Source: an uncultured Clostridium sp.
GTDB lineage: Bacteria; Bacillota; Clostridia; TANB77; CAG-508
Reading direction: 5' to 3'
DNA: 64,000 nucleotides
Assembly (NCBI GenBank): GCA_946497695.1
Contig: CAMMLJ010000002.1
Span: forward strand, 1 to 64,000
The notes below the pieces were generated by a model, which was not told where the DNA came from, did not search any database, and saw only the letters and a program-made list of their open reading frames with translations. The translations under genes and the position numbers were made by a program. Below, in pieces: positions 45,469 through 54,014 of the stretch. Within the stretch, counting starts at the first letter, position 1, and the number at the start of each line of letters is the position of its first letter.

Positions 45469-47295
45469 ATGATAAACGAAAATATTAGAAACATAGCGAT
45501 CATAGCACACGTAGACCATGGTAAAACAACATTAGTAGATGCGCTTTTAAAGCAAAGCCATGTATTTAGAGACAATGAAAAAGTTGACGAGAGAATTATG
45601 GATTCTAATGCATTAGAAAAAGAAAGAGGAATAACAATTCTTTCTAAGAATACAGCAGTTATGTATAATGGTGTAAAAATAAATATAGTAGATACACCAG
45701 GACATGCTGACTTTGGTGGAGAAGTAGAGAGAGTTTTAAAAACTGTTGATGGCGTTTTATTATTAGTAGATGCGTTCGAAGGACCAATGCCTCAAACAAG
45801 AGAGGTTTTAAAGAAAGCATTATCTTTAAATTTAAAACCAATAGTTGTAATAAATAAAATAGATAGACCAGGAGCAAATCCATCAAAGGTATTAGACCAA
45901 GTATTAGAATTATTTATAGAATTAGATGCAACAGATGAACAATTAGAATTCCCAGTAATTTATGCTTCAGCTAAAAATGGAATTGCTAAAATGAACATGG
46001 AAGACAGCAGTGACAATATAAATTGTATATTTGAAACAATTATAAAAGAAATAAATCCACCTGCTTGTGATGAAGAAGGAACTGTTCAAATGCTAGTATC
46101 TAATATTGATTATGATGAATTCATAGGAAGAATGGCTATAGGTAGACTAGAAAGAGGAATCCTAAAAGTTAATGACCCAGTAGTTATTTGCAAAAAAGAT
46201 GGCAAGATGGAGAATGCAAGAATAGGGAAAATCTATACACATATGGGACTTAAAAAAGTAGAAGTTCAAGAGATAGGTGCTGGTGATATCATTGAATTAT
46301 CTGGTATTCCAGACATTAATATTGGTGAAACAATATGTGATATAGAACATCCAGAAAAAATAGATTTTGTAGATATAGATGAACCAACAGTTACTATGAC
46401 ATTTAGCGTAAATGATGGACCTTTAGCTGGTAAAGAAGGAAAATTCATTACTTCAAGACATTTAAGAGATAGATTATTTAAAGAACTTGAAAGAAATGTA
46501 AGTTTACGTGTAAGCGAGACAGATTCTGCAGATTCATTTGAAGTAGCTGGTCGTGGAGAATTACATCTATCTGTATTAATAGAAACAATGAGAAGGGAAG
46601 GATACGAATTCTTAGTATCTAGGCCAAAAGTTATTATAAAAGAAATAAATGGTGTAAAATGTGAACCAATCGAAAGACTAGTAGTAAATGTACCTGATGA
46701 TTGCATTGGTAGTGTTATAGAAAAATTAGGAAAAAGAAAAGCAGAAATGATAAATATGGAACCAGCAGAAGCAGGTCATACTAAAGTAGAATTTAAAATA
46801 CCTTCAAGAGGTTTAATCGGTTATAGAACTGAATTTATGACAGATACAAAAGGTAATGGTGTTATGAACCATGTATTCGAAGACTATGAACCATACAAAG
46901 GAACAGTTGTTGCAAGAACAAGAGGAACAATTGTAGCTTTCGAAGCAGGAACATCTATAACATATGGACTATATAATGCACAAGATAAAGGTGATTTATT
47001 CATTGGACCAGGTGTAGAAGTATACGAAGGTATGATTGTAGGAATTAATTCTAGACCAGAAGACTTAGCAATAAATGTATGTAAGGAAAAACATTTAACA
47101 AATACAAGAGCTTCAGGTTCTGATGATGCTTTAAGATTAGTACCACCAATTCAAATGTCATTAGAAAAAGCCATAGAGTTTATTCAAGATGACGAATTGG
47201 TAGAAGTAACTCCAAAGAGCATTAGATTAAGAAAGAAAATACTAGATACAAAAACAAGAGAAAGAGAAGCAAGAAGAAAAATTAAAGAAGACTAA
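45469..47295 (+). CDS. typA: GTP-binding protein TypA/BipA
   Basis: 608-aa translational GTPase. G domain: AIIAHVDHGKTTLVDALL (G1), ERGITILSKNTAV (G2), DTPGHADFGGEV (G3), NKIDRPGA (G4). EF-G-like domains II, III and V follow, with the BipA-specific C-terminal domain (RGTIVAFEAGTSITYGLYNAQ). It binds 70S ribosomes and helps 50S assembly in cold or stress. It begins 14 nt after rpsA, so it is probably co-transcribed. Confidence 0.97.
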   Translation: MINENIRNIAIIAHVDHGKTTLVDALLKQSHVFRDNEKVDERIMDSNALEKERGITILSKNTAVMYNGVKINIVDTPGHADFGGEVERVLKTVDGVLLLVDAFEGPMPQTREVLKKALSLNLKPIVVINKIDRPGANPSKVLDQVLELFIELDATDEQLEFPVIYASAKNGIAKMNMEDSSDNINCIFETIIKEINPPACDEEGTVQMLVSNIDYDEFIGRMAIGRLERGILKVNDPVVICKKDGKMENARIGKIYTHMGLKKVEVQEIGAGDIIELSGIPDINIGETICDIEHPEKIDFVDIDEPTVTMTFSVNDGPLAGKEGKFITSRHLRDRLFKELERNVSLRVSETDSADSFEVAGRGELHLSVLIETMRREGYEFLVSRPKVIIKEINGVKCEPIERLVVNVPDDCIGSVIEKLGKRKAEMINMEPAEAGHTKVEFKIPSRGLIGYRTEFMTDTKGNGVMNHVFEDYEPYKGTVVARTRGTIVAFEAGTSITYGLYNAQDKGDLFIGPGVEVYEGMIVGINSRPEDLAINVCKEKHLTNTRASGSDDALRLVPPIQMSLEKAIEFIQDDELVEVTPKSIRLRKKILDTKTREREARRKIKED

Positions 47296-47304
47296 AAGTA
47301 AGAT

Positions 47305-47356
47305 AGGGATTTGGGAGTTCTTTCCAACAGGGATTTGGGGACGTTCTTTAAATCCC
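47305..47356. repeat. Palindromic repeat units after typA (unit 10)
   Basis: A truncated unit AGGGATTTGGGAGTTC, then AGGGATTTGGGGACGTTC ending TTAAATCCCT. Located 9 bp after the typA stop. Confidence 0.87.
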
Positions 47357-47391
47357 TATTTCTTTGGTTTGATAATTAAAGGAGAAGGTAT

Positions 47392-47976
47392 ATGAACGAA
47401 ATAGAGTTAAAAAAAATAAAAGAAAAGGCTTTAGAAGACCATATTCCAATAATTATGGATGATACTTTAGAAGTAATAGATAAAATCTTAAAAGAAACAA
47501 AACCAAAAGCAATATTAGAGATAGGAACTGCTGTTGGGTATTCTGCTATGTGTTTTTCAAGATATTTAGCTGAAGGTGGAAAAATAGATACAATAGAAAG
47601 AGAACATGAAAGAGTAGAAGAGGCAAAGATAAATATACAAAAAGTAGGAGTAGCAGACAAAATTAATATTTTAGAAGGAGATGCAGTAGAAATATTGCCT
47701 ACTTTAGATAAAAAATATGATGTTGTATTTATAGATGCTGCAAAGGGAAAATATCCATTTTTCTTAGAACAAGCTAAAAGGATGCTAAATAAAAATGGAA
47801 TAATTTTTGCTGACAATATTTTATATAAAGGTTATGTTATGAGTGATTATAATAAGCATAAGCAAAGAACTGCTGTAAGAAATTTACGTGAATACATAAA
47901 AGAAGTGACAGAGGATGAAACTTGCACAACAGAAATACTAGAAGTAGGAGATGGTCTTGCAATAAGTAGATTTTAG
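47392..47976 (+). CDS. trmR: O-methyltransferase, TrmR-like (tRNA 5-hydroxyuridine methyltransferase)
   Basis: Class I SAM methyltransferase of the catechol-O-methyltransferase-like family. SAM-binding motif ILEIGTAVGYSAM, acidic IDTIERE, metal-binding VFIDAAKGKYP and ADNILYKG segments match YrrM/TrmR, which methylates 5-hydroxyuridine at tRNA position 34 to 5-methoxyuridine. The matching hydroxylation protein may be the U32 protein at 3196. AAGGAGAAGG RBS. The family also contains caffeoyl-CoA-type enzymes, so the tRNA role is inferred. Confidence 0.82.
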   Translation: MNEIELKKIKEKALEDHIPIIMDDTLEVIDKILKETKPKAILEIGTAVGYSAMCFSRYLAEGGKIDTIEREHERVEEAKINIQKVGVADKINILEGDAVEILPTLDKKYDVVFIDAAKGKYPFFLEQAKRMLNKNGIIFADNILYKGYVMSDYNKHKQRTAVRNLREYIKEVTEDETCTTEILEVGDGLAISRF

Positions 47977-47990
47977 TAATATAGTGGAAG

Positions 47991-48028
47991 AAAAAAGACG
48001 TGATTTTAATTTTAATCACGTCTTTTTT
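47991..48028. terminator. Bidirectional terminator between trmR and the RelA/SpoT-like gene
   Basis: 15-bp perfect stem AAAAAAGACGTGATT / AATCACGTCTTTTTT, T-run on each strand; serves the convergent pair. Confidence 0.93.
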
Positions 48029-48029
48029 A

Positions 48030-48848
48030 CTATCTTAAATGTATAGCTCTCATTTGCATAAATTCATCAAAGTTTATACCAAAATAGTATTTAAAATTTG
48101 ATTCAAAAGTATCTAAAACTAATTTATCACTTCTAGATTTTCTATCAAATTCAAAGTGCATGTATTTAGGCAAAAAGAATTCTGCAGAACATTTATTATT
48201 TATTTTTTCTAAAAATAAATCTCTAGTATTTTTATAAACAGAAGAATGACCAGCAGTTCCATTTTTTTCAGTTTCTCTCATTCGAAATGTTTTTATTTGT
48301 GTTTCGCGATAAAAGCTGATATCTTCATCTGGAATATAAACAATACGAGTTGTGTGTAATGATGAATAACCATTTTCTTTAGGCTCTGCTATATAATCTT
48401 TTCTTTTTCTAGCAACTTCAGTAACATTAGGGTTATGAGTTAGTAGGAAATGTTCCACTTCATATGCTTTTTGAATTAATAGATCTTCATCTGTTTTACC
48501 ATCAGCAGATAAGATTATTATTTTATCTCCAAATATATCTAAAGCTTCGCCTTTTTTATTTAGCTTTTCTATATAGTTATGTTTAGATTTTACTCTAGAC
48601 ATTATATAAAAATCTACGTTTTTAAAAGCAGTATGTAAACTTGTGTTTTCTGCTTCTACATTTTTCATATAATATTTTAGATAATCATTTGTATAAGTAT
48701 CATATAATCTTATTAAATTAGATCTATTTTCTAAAGCTGCTCTGTGTTCTGGACTTAGAACAAATTGAGCAAGTCCAATTTTTTGCGCAAGAGCAGTTGA
48801 TATTTCTCTATTTTCGTTGCTTTCTAATGGGTTTGTCTTTGGAGACAA
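48030..48848 (-). CDS. RelA/SpoT-domain protein (small alarmone synthetase-like)
   Basis: Contains a complete-looking (p)ppGpp synthetase domain. RVKSKHNYIEKLNKKG (residues about 85-100) is the ATP-binding basic helix, ALDIFGDKIII holds the metal-binding Asp, KDYIAEPKENGYSSLHT carries the conserved Tyr, and ETQIKTFRMRE...NGTAGHSSVYK matches the EVQIRT...AAHWxYK block. There is no hydrolase, TGS or ACT domain. Start is taken as TTG 48848 with AGAGGTGA just upstream; the GTG at 48857 overlaps that RBS. It has its own promoter. Confidence 0.85.
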   Translation of the reverse strand: MSPKTNPLESNENREISTALAQKIGLAQFVLSPEHRAALENRSNLIRLYDTYTNDYLKYYMKNVEAENTSLHTAFKNVDFYIMSRVKSKHNYIEKLNKKGEALDIFGDKIIILSADGKTDEDLLIQKAYEVEHFLLTHNPNVTEVARKRKDYIAEPKENGYSSLHTTRIVYIPDEDISFYRETQIKTFRMRETEKNGTAGHSSVYKNTRDLFLEKINNKCSAEFFLPKYMHFEFDRKSRSDKLVLDTFESNFKYYFGINFDEFMQMRAIHLR

Positions 48849-48889
48849 TAATATCACCTCTATAATAAATATATTTGCGCGCGAAGAAT

Positions 48890-48918
48890 ATTATACCAAA
48901 TTTTACTAAAAAGAGCAA
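48890..48918 (-). promoter_or_regulatory. Promoter of the RelA/SpoT-like gene
   Basis: Minus strand TTGCTC (48918-48913), 17-bp spacer, TATAAT (48895-48890). Confidence 0.78.
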
Positions 48919-48955
48919 TAAAAAAGGGTATAAATCGTTCGACCTATACCTTCAA
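48919..48955 (-). terminator. Terminator of the CmpB-type gene at 48965
   Basis: Minus-strand stem GAAGGTATA / TATACCCTT followed by TTTTT. It directly abuts the promoter at 48890-48918. Confidence 0.75.
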
Positions 48956-48964
48956 AATTCGACA

Positions 48965-49525
48965 TTATAATTTACCTAAATATTTTAAACTAGAAAAAAT
49001 AGTATCTACAATTAAAATTATTGGCATTAAGTATATTAGGACTTTTAAAATATAGGTTGGAATAGCTGTTAATGATTTTTCTATTTTTTTAGAGAAAAAT
49101 GGATGAATATGATTAATAAATAATAATCCGATAAATCCCCATACTATTGTGTAAAAGATACTAATTCTACCATTTAAATTAAAAAAGTCATATGTATAAT
49201 CCCACCATTTAGCAGCAAAAATTGCATCTAATGCAAAACCTACTAAATATTCAAACGCGGAGAAAATAAAAGCTGAAGCAAAAAACAATTTAATAGAATT
49301 CTTTTTATATTTACTAATAAACAAAATCATTAAAATTGCTCCAAAACCATAAATAGGGCAAATAGGACCAAATAGAAAACCTCGATTTGTAAAATGTCCT
49401 AATACAAGTAATGAATAAATTGTTTCCATTAGCCATCCAATGAAGGAATATAGGAAAAAGTATAATATTATATATTGTATATCTGTTAATTTCTTTTTTA
49501 CAATTAAAGCCTTTGACGCTTCCAT
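48965..49525 (-). CDS. CmpB-type putative ABC transporter membrane protein
   Basis: 186 aa with about five transmembrane helices. The signature YFFLYSFIGWLMETIYSLL, NRGFLFGPICPIYGFGAILM and AKWWDYTYDFFNLNGRISIFY places it in the ABC_trans_CmpB (PF06541) family, whose function is unknown despite the name. A longer paralogue is encoded at 56897. Its AGGGGG ribosome binding site lies inside the terminator hairpin behind ldh. Confidence 0.82.
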   Translation of the reverse strand: MEASKALIVKKKLTDIQYIILYFFLYSFIGWLMETIYSLLVLGHFTNRGFLFGPICPIYGFGAILMILFISKYKKNSIKLFFASAFIFSAFEYLVGFALDAIFAAKWWDYTYDFFNLNGRISIFYTIVWGFIGLLFINHIHPFFSKKIEKSLTAIPTYILKVLIYLMPIILIVDTIFSSLKYLGKL

Positions 49526-49556
49526 AAAAAAACCCCCTATAACAAATGTAGGAGGT
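49526..49556 (-). terminator. Terminator behind the LDH-family gene, overlapping the next RBS
   Basis: On the minus strand CCTCCTA / TAGGGGG stem then seven T, ending at the ATG of the next gene. The 3' arm AGGGGG is also that gene's only ribosome binding site. Confidence 0.78.
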
Positions 49557-49563
49557 AATATAT

Positions 49564-50472
49564 TTAAATTTCATTAATAGCATTTCGTATAATATTTGCA
49601 GAATTTTCAAATTTATAAATTTCTTCTTCACTTAAAGACATTATTCCAGTTTTTTCGACACCATTTATTCCAATAACAGAAGGTGTACTTATAAATATTT
49701 TTTGAACTGGGTCATAAGAAGAAACACATATAATTGCTTTTTCGTCCTCTATAATTGCACTAGTAATTCTTGTTAAAGCAGAAGCTATTCCAAAACAAGT
49801 GTAATTTTTCTTCTGAGCAATTTTAAAACCAAAGTTTCTAGTTTCATCTTCTATATTTATCATATCTTCGTTTGATAAATAATTAGAGATAGGTTCTAAA
49901 CCAATTTTTGCATTGCTCCATGGAACGAATTGACTATTTCCATGTTCACCGATTACATAAGCATGTACACTTTTGGGTGAAATATCAAGTTTATCTGCAA
50001 TAATATTTTGAAGTCTTGCAGAATCTAATGATGTTCCTGAACCAATAATTTGGTTTGAATTTAGACCTGAATATTGCCAAGTAATATATGTCATAACATC
50101 TAGTGGATTACCTGCAACAAGTATAATTCCATTAAATTTTGTAGTTGCAATATTTTTAACGATATCTTTAAAAATATTACCAGCATTATGCAAATCTTCC
50201 ATTCTAGATGAAATGGTTGCTCTTTGGCTAACACCAGCTGTTATACATATAATTGATGCATCATTACATTCTTCATATGTTCCAAATTTGATTTTTGAAG
50301 AAGAGTTAGTAAGTGGAATACAATTTAGTAAATCCAAAGCTTCTCCTTCTGCTTTTTGCATATTAATGTCTATTAATACAATTTCATGTATATTTATATT
50401 TGAACTTAAAAGTGAATAGGCATAACTAACTCCAACGTTACCAGTACCTATTATAACTACTTTATTTTTCAT
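49564..50472 (-). CDS. ldh: L-lactate dehydrogenase family protein with divergent substrate loop
   Basis: 302-aa NAD-dependent 2-hydroxyacid dehydrogenase of the LDH/MDH family. Rossmann motif VVIIGTGNVGVSYAYSLL, VLIDIN, AGNPLDVMTY, and the catalytic histidine in GEHGNSQFVPWSNAKIG, which favours LDH over MDH. The substrate loop after the conserved AG is SQRATISSR instead of the usual QKPGETR, so an Arg aligns with the Gln102 specificity position. Lactate is the default guess; malate or a larger 2-keto acid is possible. AGGAGG RBS and its own promoter. Confidence 0.8.
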   Translation of the reverse strand: MKNKVVIIGTGNVGVSYAYSLLSSNINIHEIVLIDINMQKAEGEALDLLNCIPLTNSSSKIKFGTYEECNDASIICITAGVSQRATISSRMEDLHNAGNIFKDIVKNIATTKFNGIILVAGNPLDVMTYITWQYSGLNSNQIIGSGTSLDSARLQNIIADKLDISPKSVHAYVIGEHGNSQFVPWSNAKIGLEPISNYLSNEDMINIEDETRNFGFKIAQKKNYTCFGIASALTRITSAIIEDEKAIICVSSYDPVQKIFISTPSVIGINGVEKTGIMSLSEEEIYKFENSANIIRNAINEI

Positions 50473-50508
50473 TTGTAAGAGACCTCCTAATAATTTGTCT
50501 GCCTATAT

Positions 50509-50538
50509 AGTATATAGCAAAAAGCCTTTGCTGTAAAG
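50509..50538 (-). promoter_or_regulatory. Promoter of the LDH-family gene
   Basis: Minus strand TTTACA (50538-50533), 18-bp spacer, TATACT (50514-50509). Confidence 0.5.
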
Positions 50539-50587
50539 ATATTAAGATAATTTTAATAATTGATATATTAATAATTAATAAATAGTA

Positions 50588-50616
50588 TTGCTAATAGGAT
50601 AAAAAAATTGTACAAT
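50588..50616 (+). promoter_or_regulatory. Promoter of the ABC exporter operon
   Basis: TTGCTA (50588-50593), 17-bp spacer, TACAAT (50611-50616). Confidence 0.6.
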
Positions 50617-50644
50617 CATGAAAAAATAAAAAAGGAGGATAACA

Positions 50645-51370
50645 ATGATTAAACTTGAAAATATTTCTAAGTCATATGTAAAAGGAAAAAAATCAGTAGA
50701 TTCATTAAACTTGGAAATAAAAGATGGAGAGATTTTTGGTTTTTTAGGACCAAATGGTGCAGGAAAAACAACAACTATTAAGATGATTACTGGCATTTTA
50801 AATGCTGATGAAGGAAGAATATTGGTAGATGATAAAGATATAAAAAAAGATAGTATTTCTGCTAAAAAAACTATAGGATTTGTACCAGATACACCGGATA
50901 TATTCCTAAAACTTAAAGGGATAGAATATTTGAATTTTATGGGAGACATATATGAGGTTCCAAAAGAAATAAGAAAACAAAGGATAGAAGAACTAACAAA
51001 AAAATTCGAGATCTATGATAATTTAAATGAAGAAATGCAAGGATATTCACATGGAATGCGTCAAAAAATAATATTATGTGGAGCTCTTTTAAATAATCCA
51101 AAAAATTGGATATTGGATGAGCCAATGACAGGTTTAGATCCGAAGGCATCTTTTGACTTAAAAGAAATGATGAGGAAACACGCAAAGGAAGGAAATTGTG
51201 TTTTCTTTTCTACACATGTTTTGGAAGTGGCAGAAAAATTATGTGATAGAGTAGGAATTATAAATAAGGGGAAATTAATTTTTGTTGGAACATTTGAAGA
51301 AATGAAGAGAAAATTAAAAGATAATGGAACATTAGAAGAATTATTTTTGGAGATTACACAAGATGAATAA
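50645..51370 (+). CDS. ABC transporter ATP-binding protein
   Basis: 241-aa ABC ATPase: Walker A GPNGAGKTT, signature SHGMRQK (a variant of LSGGQ), Walker B WILDEPMTGLDP and the switch FSTHVLE. It is of the short type paired with ABC-2-like exporters or multidrug and lipid transporters. AAAGGAGG RBS. Its end overlaps the permease start by 8 nt. Substrate unknown. Confidence 0.93.
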   Translation: MIKLENISKSYVKGKKSVDSLNLEIKDGEIFGFLGPNGAGKTTTIKMITGILNADEGRILVDDKDIKKDSISAKKTIGFVPDTPDIFLKLKGIEYLNFMGDIYEVPKEIRKQRIEELTKKFEIYDNLNEEMQGYSHGMRQKIILCGALLNNPKNWILDEPMTGLDPKASFDLKEMMRKHAKEGNCVFFSTHVLEVAEKLCDRVGIINKGKLIFVGTFEEMKRKLKDNGTLEELFLEITQDE

Positions 51371-53003
51371 AATTATTTCACTTACAAAAGTTCTCCTTAA
51401 AAATTCCTTCCAAAAATATAGTGAAAATAATAAGAAAACAAGTAAAGCAGGAAAAGTAATACTTTATGGGATCTTAATTGTATATTTAATGGGAATATTT
51501 GGATTCCTTTCATATGGGTTAATTACAACATTACAGCAAGTACATCAAGAAGCAATGTTTATTGGAATATTCTTGGTAGGGCTAGCACTGCTTACAATAA
51601 TACAATCAATTATATCAGCAACAAATGTATTCTATTTTTCAAAAGATTTAGATTACATTTTGCCATTACCATTAAAACCAAGAGAAATATTAATTTCAAA
51701 ATTAAATGTAATATTAGTAACTGAGTATGTAATGGAATTAATATTTGCGGTAGCGCCAATAACTGTTTATGGAATTCTTACATCAGCAGGGGGAATGTTC
51801 TATATAGTTTCATTATTGGTATTAATAATATTTCCGATAATTCCAATCTTAATCGCAACTTTTATAATAATGATAATAATGAGTTTTTCAAAAGGTGTAA
51901 AAAATAAAGATAGATTTAAATTGATAGAACCACTTTTAGGAATTGCATTAGCGCTTGTACTTTCATTTGCTTTTTCTGGAACATCAGAATTAAGTGAAGC
52001 AGATTTATTAAATGCATTAACACAAGCTAATAGTATGGTGGAAATGATTAGTGATAGTTTACCTATTATTAAACCAGGAATTAATGCAATAGTAAATTCA
52101 AGTTTTATTGAATTTGTAAAATTACTAGGAATCACAGCAATATTTTATATAGTATTTATATTAATAGGAAATAAACTTTATTTTAGAGGGGCAGTAGGTA
52201 ATTTATCTTCTGGAGCAAAGAAAGGAAAAAACATTACTGGTAAAGATATAAAAATAAATTCAGTAGGAAAATCATATGTTGCTAAAGAATTTAAAATGTT
52301 ATTTAAAAATCCAATATTTTTTGTACAATGTGTATTGCCAGCGGTATTAATGCCAGTAGTATTTTTAGGAATATTTATTGTAAGTATATCAAGTAATAAT
52401 TCACAAGATGCAATAAATGAATTCCAAAACGTATTAAATGGTTTTATAGAGACACCTGTTGGACTAGCTATAATTATTGCTATTACAGAATTTTTAACAA
52501 GTATGTTATATATTGCTCCAACTGCTATATCAAGAGATGGACAAAACGCGATTTTTATGAAATATATACCAGTGCAATATTATAAACAATTACTTTATAA
52601 AGGAATACCAAATGTAGTTTTCGGAACTGTTACATCACTAATTGTTTTAATATTCATTTTTGTTTTAATAAAACCATCACTAGTATTTTTGCTAACAGCA
52701 GGAATATTAAATTTAGTTTTATTAATTTTGCAAACCTTATTAATGGAATTAGTAGATTTAAGAAAACCAAAGCTAGAGTGGTCAACAGAATATGCGGTAG
52801 TAAAACAAAATATGAATTTGTTATGGCCTTTTGTATTAAATTTATTAGAAATTGGAATAATATTTATAGTATCTATACCATTAAGTTTTATAAATTATCT
52901 TGTAACAGCTGTAATTTTAGTAGTTCTACATATTGTAATTGCTTATTTTGTAAATAGATACATCTATAATAATCAAGATAGATTATTTGACAGAGTAAGT
53001 TAG
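51363..53003 (+). CDS. ABC exporter permease
   Basis: 546 aa with about twelve hydrophobic helices in two groups, separated by a cytoplasmic stretch near residue 290 (SSGAKKGKNITGKDIKINSVGKSYVAKEFKMLFKNP). The KDLDYILPLPLKPREIL segment after the third helix is typical of large putative exporter permeases found next to a single ATPase. It overlaps the ATPase gene, so the two proteins likely form one complex. Substrate unknown. Confidence 0.85.
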   Translation: MNKIISLTKVLLKNSFQKYSENNKKTSKAGKVILYGILIVYLMGIFGFLSYGLITTLQQVHQEAMFIGIFLVGLALLTIIQSIISATNVFYFSKDLDYILPLPLKPREILISKLNVILVTEYVMELIFAVAPITVYGILTSAGGMFYIVSLLVLIIFPIIPILIATFIIMIIMSFSKGVKNKDRFKLIEPLLGIALALVLSFAFSGTSELSEADLLNALTQANSMVEMISDSLPIIKPGINAIVNSSFIEFVKLLGITAIFYIVFILIGNKLYFRGAVGNLSSGAKKGKNITGKDIKINSVGKSYVAKEFKMLFKNPIFFVQCVLPAVLMPVVFLGIFIVSISSNNSQDAINEFQNVLNGFIETPVGLAIIIAITEFLTSMLYIAPTAISRDGQNAIFMKYIPVQYYKQLLYKGIPNVVFGTVTSLIVLIFIFVLIKPSLVFLLTAGILNLVLLILQTLLMELVDLRKPKLEWSTEYAVVKQNMNLLWPFVLNLLEIGIIFIVSIPLSFINYLVTAVILVVLHIVIAYFVNRYIYNNQDRLFDRVS

Positions 53004-53021
53004 TAAACTAAGGAGGAAAAA

Positions 53022-53606
53022 ATGAATATAGGAATTGACCTTGATGGAGTATTAACTAATTTTAATGAATTCTGTATGAATTATGGAACAAAATATGCTT
53101 CCGAAATAGGTAAAGGAAAGATTGTAAATTCTAAGGGCTATGAGAGTATAGAAATTTTTAGTTGGGATAGGCAAACAGATATAGATTTTTGGGAAAAATA
53201 TAATTTACAATATTCCTTAGGAGAGAAACCTAGACCTTTTGCGAAAGAAGTACTAGCTAAACTTAGAGCGGACGGACATAAGATATATATTATTACAGCT
53301 AGGGCTAGTGAGTTTGAAGATATAGAAGTACAAAGTAAGATGCAGGATATGGTTAGAGATTGGTTTAAAAATAATGAAATATGTTATGATGAATTGGTTT
53401 TTTCTACAGTTAATAAATTAGAAAATTGTAGAGAAAATAACATAGATATAATGATAGAAGATAGTCCACACAATATAAAACAGCTTGCAGAATTTTTACC
53501 AATTATGTGTTTTGATACAAGATATAATAAAGATTGCGAAGGTAAAAATATAATGAGAGTGTATAGTTTTTATGATATTTATGAAAGAATAAAAGAATTA
53601 TCATAA
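53022..53606 (+). CDS. HAD-family 5'-nucleotidase-like protein (NT5C/YqfW type)
   Basis: 194-aa haloacid dehalogenase-like phosphatase. Motif I DLDGVLTNF (nucleophile Asp6, Asp8), motif II ITARAS, and motif III/IV IMIEDSPHNI. The small cap and length match the 5'(3')-deoxyribonucleotidase family that includes YqfW. AGGAGG RBS, 18 nt after the permease stop. Substrate is inferred only from family. Confidence 0.85.
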   Translation: MNIGIDLDGVLTNFNEFCMNYGTKYASEIGKGKIVNSKGYESIEIFSWDRQTDIDFWEKYNLQYSLGEKPRPFAKEVLAKLRADGHKIYIITARASEFEDIEVQSKMQDMVRDWFKNNEICYDELVFSTVNKLENCRENNIDIMIEDSPHNIKQLAEFLPIMCFDTRYNKDCEGKNIMRVYSFYDIYERIKELS

Positions 53607-53616
53607 AATAGAATGG

Positions 53617-53658
53617 ATAAAGAGGGTTCCTAAAAAATCGGACCCCTCTTTATTTTTA
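53617..53658 (+). terminator. Terminator of the exporter-nucleotidase operon
   Basis: 14-bp stem ATAAAGAGGGTTCC / GGACCCCTCTTTAT (one G-U) followed by TTTTT. Its right end reaches the stop codon of the small minus-strand gene. Confidence 0.9.
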
Positions 53659-53820
53659 ATATGGAATATCTTTTAATCCCTTTCCTACATGAGGAGAAAA
53701 AGGATGAGAATCTCTAAAACCAGCATGTAATCTACGATCAATAGTTGTTACTTTTAGATTTCGAGCCTCAATCGTGCCCATACGTAATGGTAATGGTTTC
53801 ACTTTAATATCTTTTTCCAT
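53656..53820 (-). CDS. Small basic protein, 54 aa (orphan islet 4)
   Basis: Reads MEKDIKVKPLPLRMGTIEAR at the N-terminus and ends KGLKDIPY. Basic, with no membrane span and no recognised family. Evidence that it is real: AAAGGAG 6 nt before the ATG, a consensus promoter upstream, and CGT, CGA, GGC and ACG codons unlike AT-rich noise. Codon use resembles the other orphan islets (13729, 20575, 41671, 59104). Confidence 0.6.
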   Translation of the reverse strand: MEKDIKVKPLPLRMGTIEARNLKVTTIDRRLHAGFRDSHPFSPHVGKGLKDIPY

Positions 53821-53882
53821 ATTATACTCCTTTCACTTAGTCAATTCGAAATGTGAATTAGTTACATTGTATAATCTACATA

Positions 53883-53911
53883 TTAATTTTCTACTACCAA
53901 TGTCCTCCTTT
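53883..53911 (-). promoter_or_regulatory. Possible leader mini-ORF with strong RBS
   Basis: In the leader of the 54-aa gene, AAAAGGAGG (53911-53903) is followed after three bases by TTG and a five-codon frame (53900-53883, M-V-V-E-N) ending TAA. It may control the downstream gene, or the RBS-like sequence may be chance. Confidence 0.3.
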
Positions 53912-53928
53912 TCAATTATTATATCTAG

Positions 53929-53957
53929 ACTATATAATAATCTAAGAGAAAAGTCAA
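53929..53957 (-). promoter_or_regulatory. Promoter of the 54-aa gene
   Basis: Minus strand TTGACT (53957-53952), 17-bp spacer, TATAGT (53934-53929). Confidence 0.75.
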
Positions 53958-54014
53958 TAATTGTTTTATAAAAATATAACTGTGCCTGAATATTATGGAC
54001 ACATTTATATTAAT

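Noticed and set aside
49314..49631. 105-aa minus-strand frame spanning the ldh end and CmpB start
   Set aside because: It overlaps two well-supported genes in another frame and contains the terminator between them.
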